Shown here: positions 61,953-64,000 of the stretch, in pieces | How positions within the stretch are numbered: the stretch's first letter is position 1 | Layout of the letters: the number at the start of each line of letters is the position of its first letter | Origin: Strigamia acuminata | Taxonomy: Eukaryota; Arthropoda; Chilopoda; Geophilomorpha; Linotaeniidae | NCBI GenBank assembly: GCA_949358305.1 | Contig: OX442314.1 | Location: forward strand, 3,041,087 to 3,105,086 | DNA length: 64,000 nt | Direction: 5' to 3' | Translations under genes and position numbers: made by a program | The notes under the pieces: generated by a model | Seen by the model: the letters and a program-made list of their open reading frames with translations, nothing else | Told to the model about the DNA's origin: nothing | Databases searched by the model: none

Positions 61953-63840
61953 CGTAACGTGATAAAACGATTTGGTGATATCGGTGGTGAAAGGCCGGGA
62001 GAACTGGCATTGGACGTTTCCGGTGACACATGGGCAGACTGATTCAGTCGCAATTCTTCCGCGTCCGGTTGAACCGCAAATTCCTCGATCTGCTCGGCGT
62101 CATCGTCGGTGTCCTGCCCTTCAGCTATCTGTTCATGTTACTCATTAGTAATCAGATGCGATACGGAACCACGAGCTGGAGTTGGCAATGTTGATGCACA
62201 AAGTTCCAATAATTGTCGTTCCGGCGTTGATGGGGGTGGAATGTGAACAATCTGCATAGGTGGCGTCTTTGATTTAGAAGCCGACTTAGATACAGATTTT
62301 TCTTCGGATATCGAATGCTCATCATCTGATGCTGGCTTGATCGACCAGTCCGCATATTGGACAGTTTCGTTGAATGACACTCTTTGTTGTTCATTGTTGG
62401 GTTCGTAAAAGGACTCGTTGTTGCCATTTGGTATATTTCGTAGAAATTTGCGGTACGATTGATGTTCGTCTATGCGGACGTGGGCTGATTCGGTGACTTT
62501 ATTGTCGATGGGATTCCAAATCTTGTAGCCACGTGTTGCAACCGCGTACCCGACGAGATATCCTTCCCATGCGCGTGGATCAAGCTTTTTACGGCCTGGC
62601 ACTGTGTAGTGGACCCAACATTTAGATCCTATCTTTCGTAAGTGTCGTAAAGATAGTGCTCGTTCACGCCAAAGTATGTATGGGACTTGATTTTTCAAAC
62701 GTGAATGAGGACTTCTATTCTTGATATAAGCAAAAGTCACTGCAAGCTCTGCCCATAGACCGGCCGGAAGTTTGGTTTCTTCATGAATCGCGCGGATGTT
62801 GTCTGCCATTGTCCTGTTGATGCGTTCGGCCGTTCCATTCATCTGTGGGCTCGATGGGTTCGTTCGCTGTCTTTGGATCCCTTTGTCTTTCAAATAGCGC
62901 TCGAATTCATTTGACATGAACTCGCCGCCGCGGTCTGTGCGAATGGCTTTGATTGTTGTGTTCGCAACCCGTTCGACTCTAGCGGCGAAGTCCTTAAAGC
63001 ATGCGAAGACTTGAGACTTCTGCGCCAATGGGGTTATCCAAGTATACCTCGTGGCGTCATCTATGATTGTTAGGACAAAACGAGCTCCACCGAAAGATGT
63101 TGCAGGAGCCGGGCCCCACACGTCCATATGGAGGAGGTCGAGTGCTTTAGTAGTACTCGGGTGAAGGTCCGGTTTGTGCGAAATTTTAATTGATTTTGCA
63201 AGACGACAGTCGTTGCAAGCGAGTTCCTGTTTGACTTCTCCAGGTTCCATTCCGTAAACTTGGTCGTTATTCGCCAACAGGCGCATTGCATTTGTGTGCA
63301 AATGCCCTAATCTGCAATGCCATAGACCCGTAGCATCCTTTACGTTTGCAGGGTTAGCAATGACCTTCTTTGGTGATATAGAAGGATTGCTCGGAGGAGG
63401 AGGTATGGCAGGAGGAGCATTAGGTAATGGCGTTGTCGGAATGGATTGGAGAACGTTGGAATAGGAATGGATAGGAGGATCAGGCTGGACATTTGTGGAT
63501 TTAGGAGCAGTTTGAGACTGGATAGGATTGACGATTTGATTCGGGATTTGCTTCGGAATTGGTGGCATTTGAATGCGAAAATCCGTAATATTGTCTTGAC
63601 CCGATTTGCCTCTTTTCGGTTTCGGAATGTTCTCAAAATCCACTTCTGTGGTGACATAAGTCAGGACCGGCGTTTGCTGAATGGGTGTCGGAATTATCGT
63701 CGACACTGGAGTCGAAACCGTCGTAGCCACAGAAGGTGTTGAACATAAACCGTCCACATAATATAATCCTGCCTTCTCCTTTGCCCGAAGAATAGAGCTC
63801 CGAATGTCCGATTGATAGATCGACGCGGACCAAATTGGCG
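61953..63840 (-). pseudogene. Copia pre-integrase and integrase
   Basis: Reads SILRAKEKAGLYYVDG, a Pro/Thr-rich linker, the zinc module WHCRLGHLHTNAMRLL...CNDCRLAKS, and the integrase core with Asp in LLHMDVWGPAP, Asp in RTDRGGEFMSNEF and Glu in NGTAERINRTM, then a C-terminal domain with KLDPRAWEGYLVGY. A TAA at 62138-62140 interrupts the frame, which continues HEQIAEGQDTDDDAEQ and SPPISPNRFITLRK to the insertion site of the LTR element. Confidence 0.9.
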
Positions 63841-64000
63841 ATGGCCAGATTGGCGACGGTCCCAAATTGGCGATGGGCGTATTTGGCGCCGAATTTTAAA
63901 TTCCTAATGATTTCAATGAAATTTAAAATTGGCGAGCTCCCAAATTGGCGATAGGTCAAATTGGCGATGGGTCAAATTGGCGATGGGTCAAATTGGCGAG
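63825..64000. repeat. aattggcgatgg-type tandem repeat at the window edge
   Basis: Repeats of tcaaattggcgatggg (about 16 bp) and variants (ccaaattggcga, ccagattggcga) run to the window end and cut off the 5' end of copia. They look like a DNA-transposon end or minisatellite that continues to the right. Confidence 0.75.

Larger units (their letters stand above)
57005..63840 (-). mobile_element. Ty1/copia retrotransposon, interrupted and mutated
   Basis: Read on the minus strand: pre-integrase and integrase (63840-61953), an interrupting LTR element (59751-61948), an MBD-like segment (59746-59253), a MITE (59252-58449), then reverse transcriptase and RNase H (58448-57005). Gag and protease are missing; the 5' end is lost near 63840 where an aattggcg tandem repeat begins. 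Two nonsense codons (TAA at 62138-62140 and TAG at about 57283) and a frame change at about 59750 show that it is dead. Confidence 0.85.

Overview
The window is nuclear DNA of an animal, most likely an AT-rich invertebrate (perhaps an ecdysozoan; the species cannot be fixed from the sequence). The signs are spliced genes with short GT-AG introns (about 50-70 bp), animal-type genes (novel-type protein kinase C, DEG/ENaC channels, RNF216-like and SPRTN-like genes, an FG nucleoporin), and a dense transposon load of BEL/Pao, Ty3/gypsy, Ty1/copia and PIF/Harbinger elements. Coding DNA is GC-richer than the spacers.

Region 1 (1-16 kb) is a compact host gene neighbourhood: N-terminus of a PKC-epsilon-like kinase (-), a divergent aldo-keto reductase that looks like a pseudoenzyme (+), a single-RRM RNA-binding protein (-), a complete nine-exon adenylosuccinate synthetase (+), a W/P-rich terminal exon (-), an RNF216-like gene with its RBR part missing and RBR remnants lying upstream (-), and a SPRTN-like protease gene (+). 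Introns and spacers are filled with minisatellites of about 20 bp period in which A-tracts and T-tracts alternate about every 10 bp.

Region 2 (16.2-21.9 kb): a 5.4-kb Ty3/gypsy element with apparently identical LTRs, a 5-bp target duplication and an open 1563-residue Gag-Pol sits inside the SPRTN-like catalytic exon, between the HExxH zinc ligands and the third histidine.

Region 3 (22-30 kb) holds a truncated BEL/Pao polyprotein (-), two tandem DEG/ENaC channel genes or fragments (-), and a solo LTR.

Region 4 (30.2-45.7 kb) is a large Ty3/gypsy element on the minus strand: long LTRs with repeated hairpin modules, a tRNA-Gln-like primer site, a structured leader, gag, a canonical -1 slippery site, pol with one nonsense codon, and a third ORF carrying a DnaJ-like cysteine cluster. 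Its 5' LTR holds a 972-bp near-perfect palindrome with two inward-facing tRNA-like Pol III promoters.

Region 5 (45.7-64 kb): an FG-nucleoporin fragment, a 992-bp element with an exact 9-bp target duplication, then a multi-level nest. A copia element (-) whose polyprotein contains an MBD-like domain is interrupted by a CpG-rich MITE, by an LTR element encoding a SAP-like protein instead of gag-pol, and, in its LTR, by a PIF/Harbinger element which is itself interrupted by a second PIF/Harbinger element.

All identifications come from reading translations and repeats by eye; no database or folding search was run.
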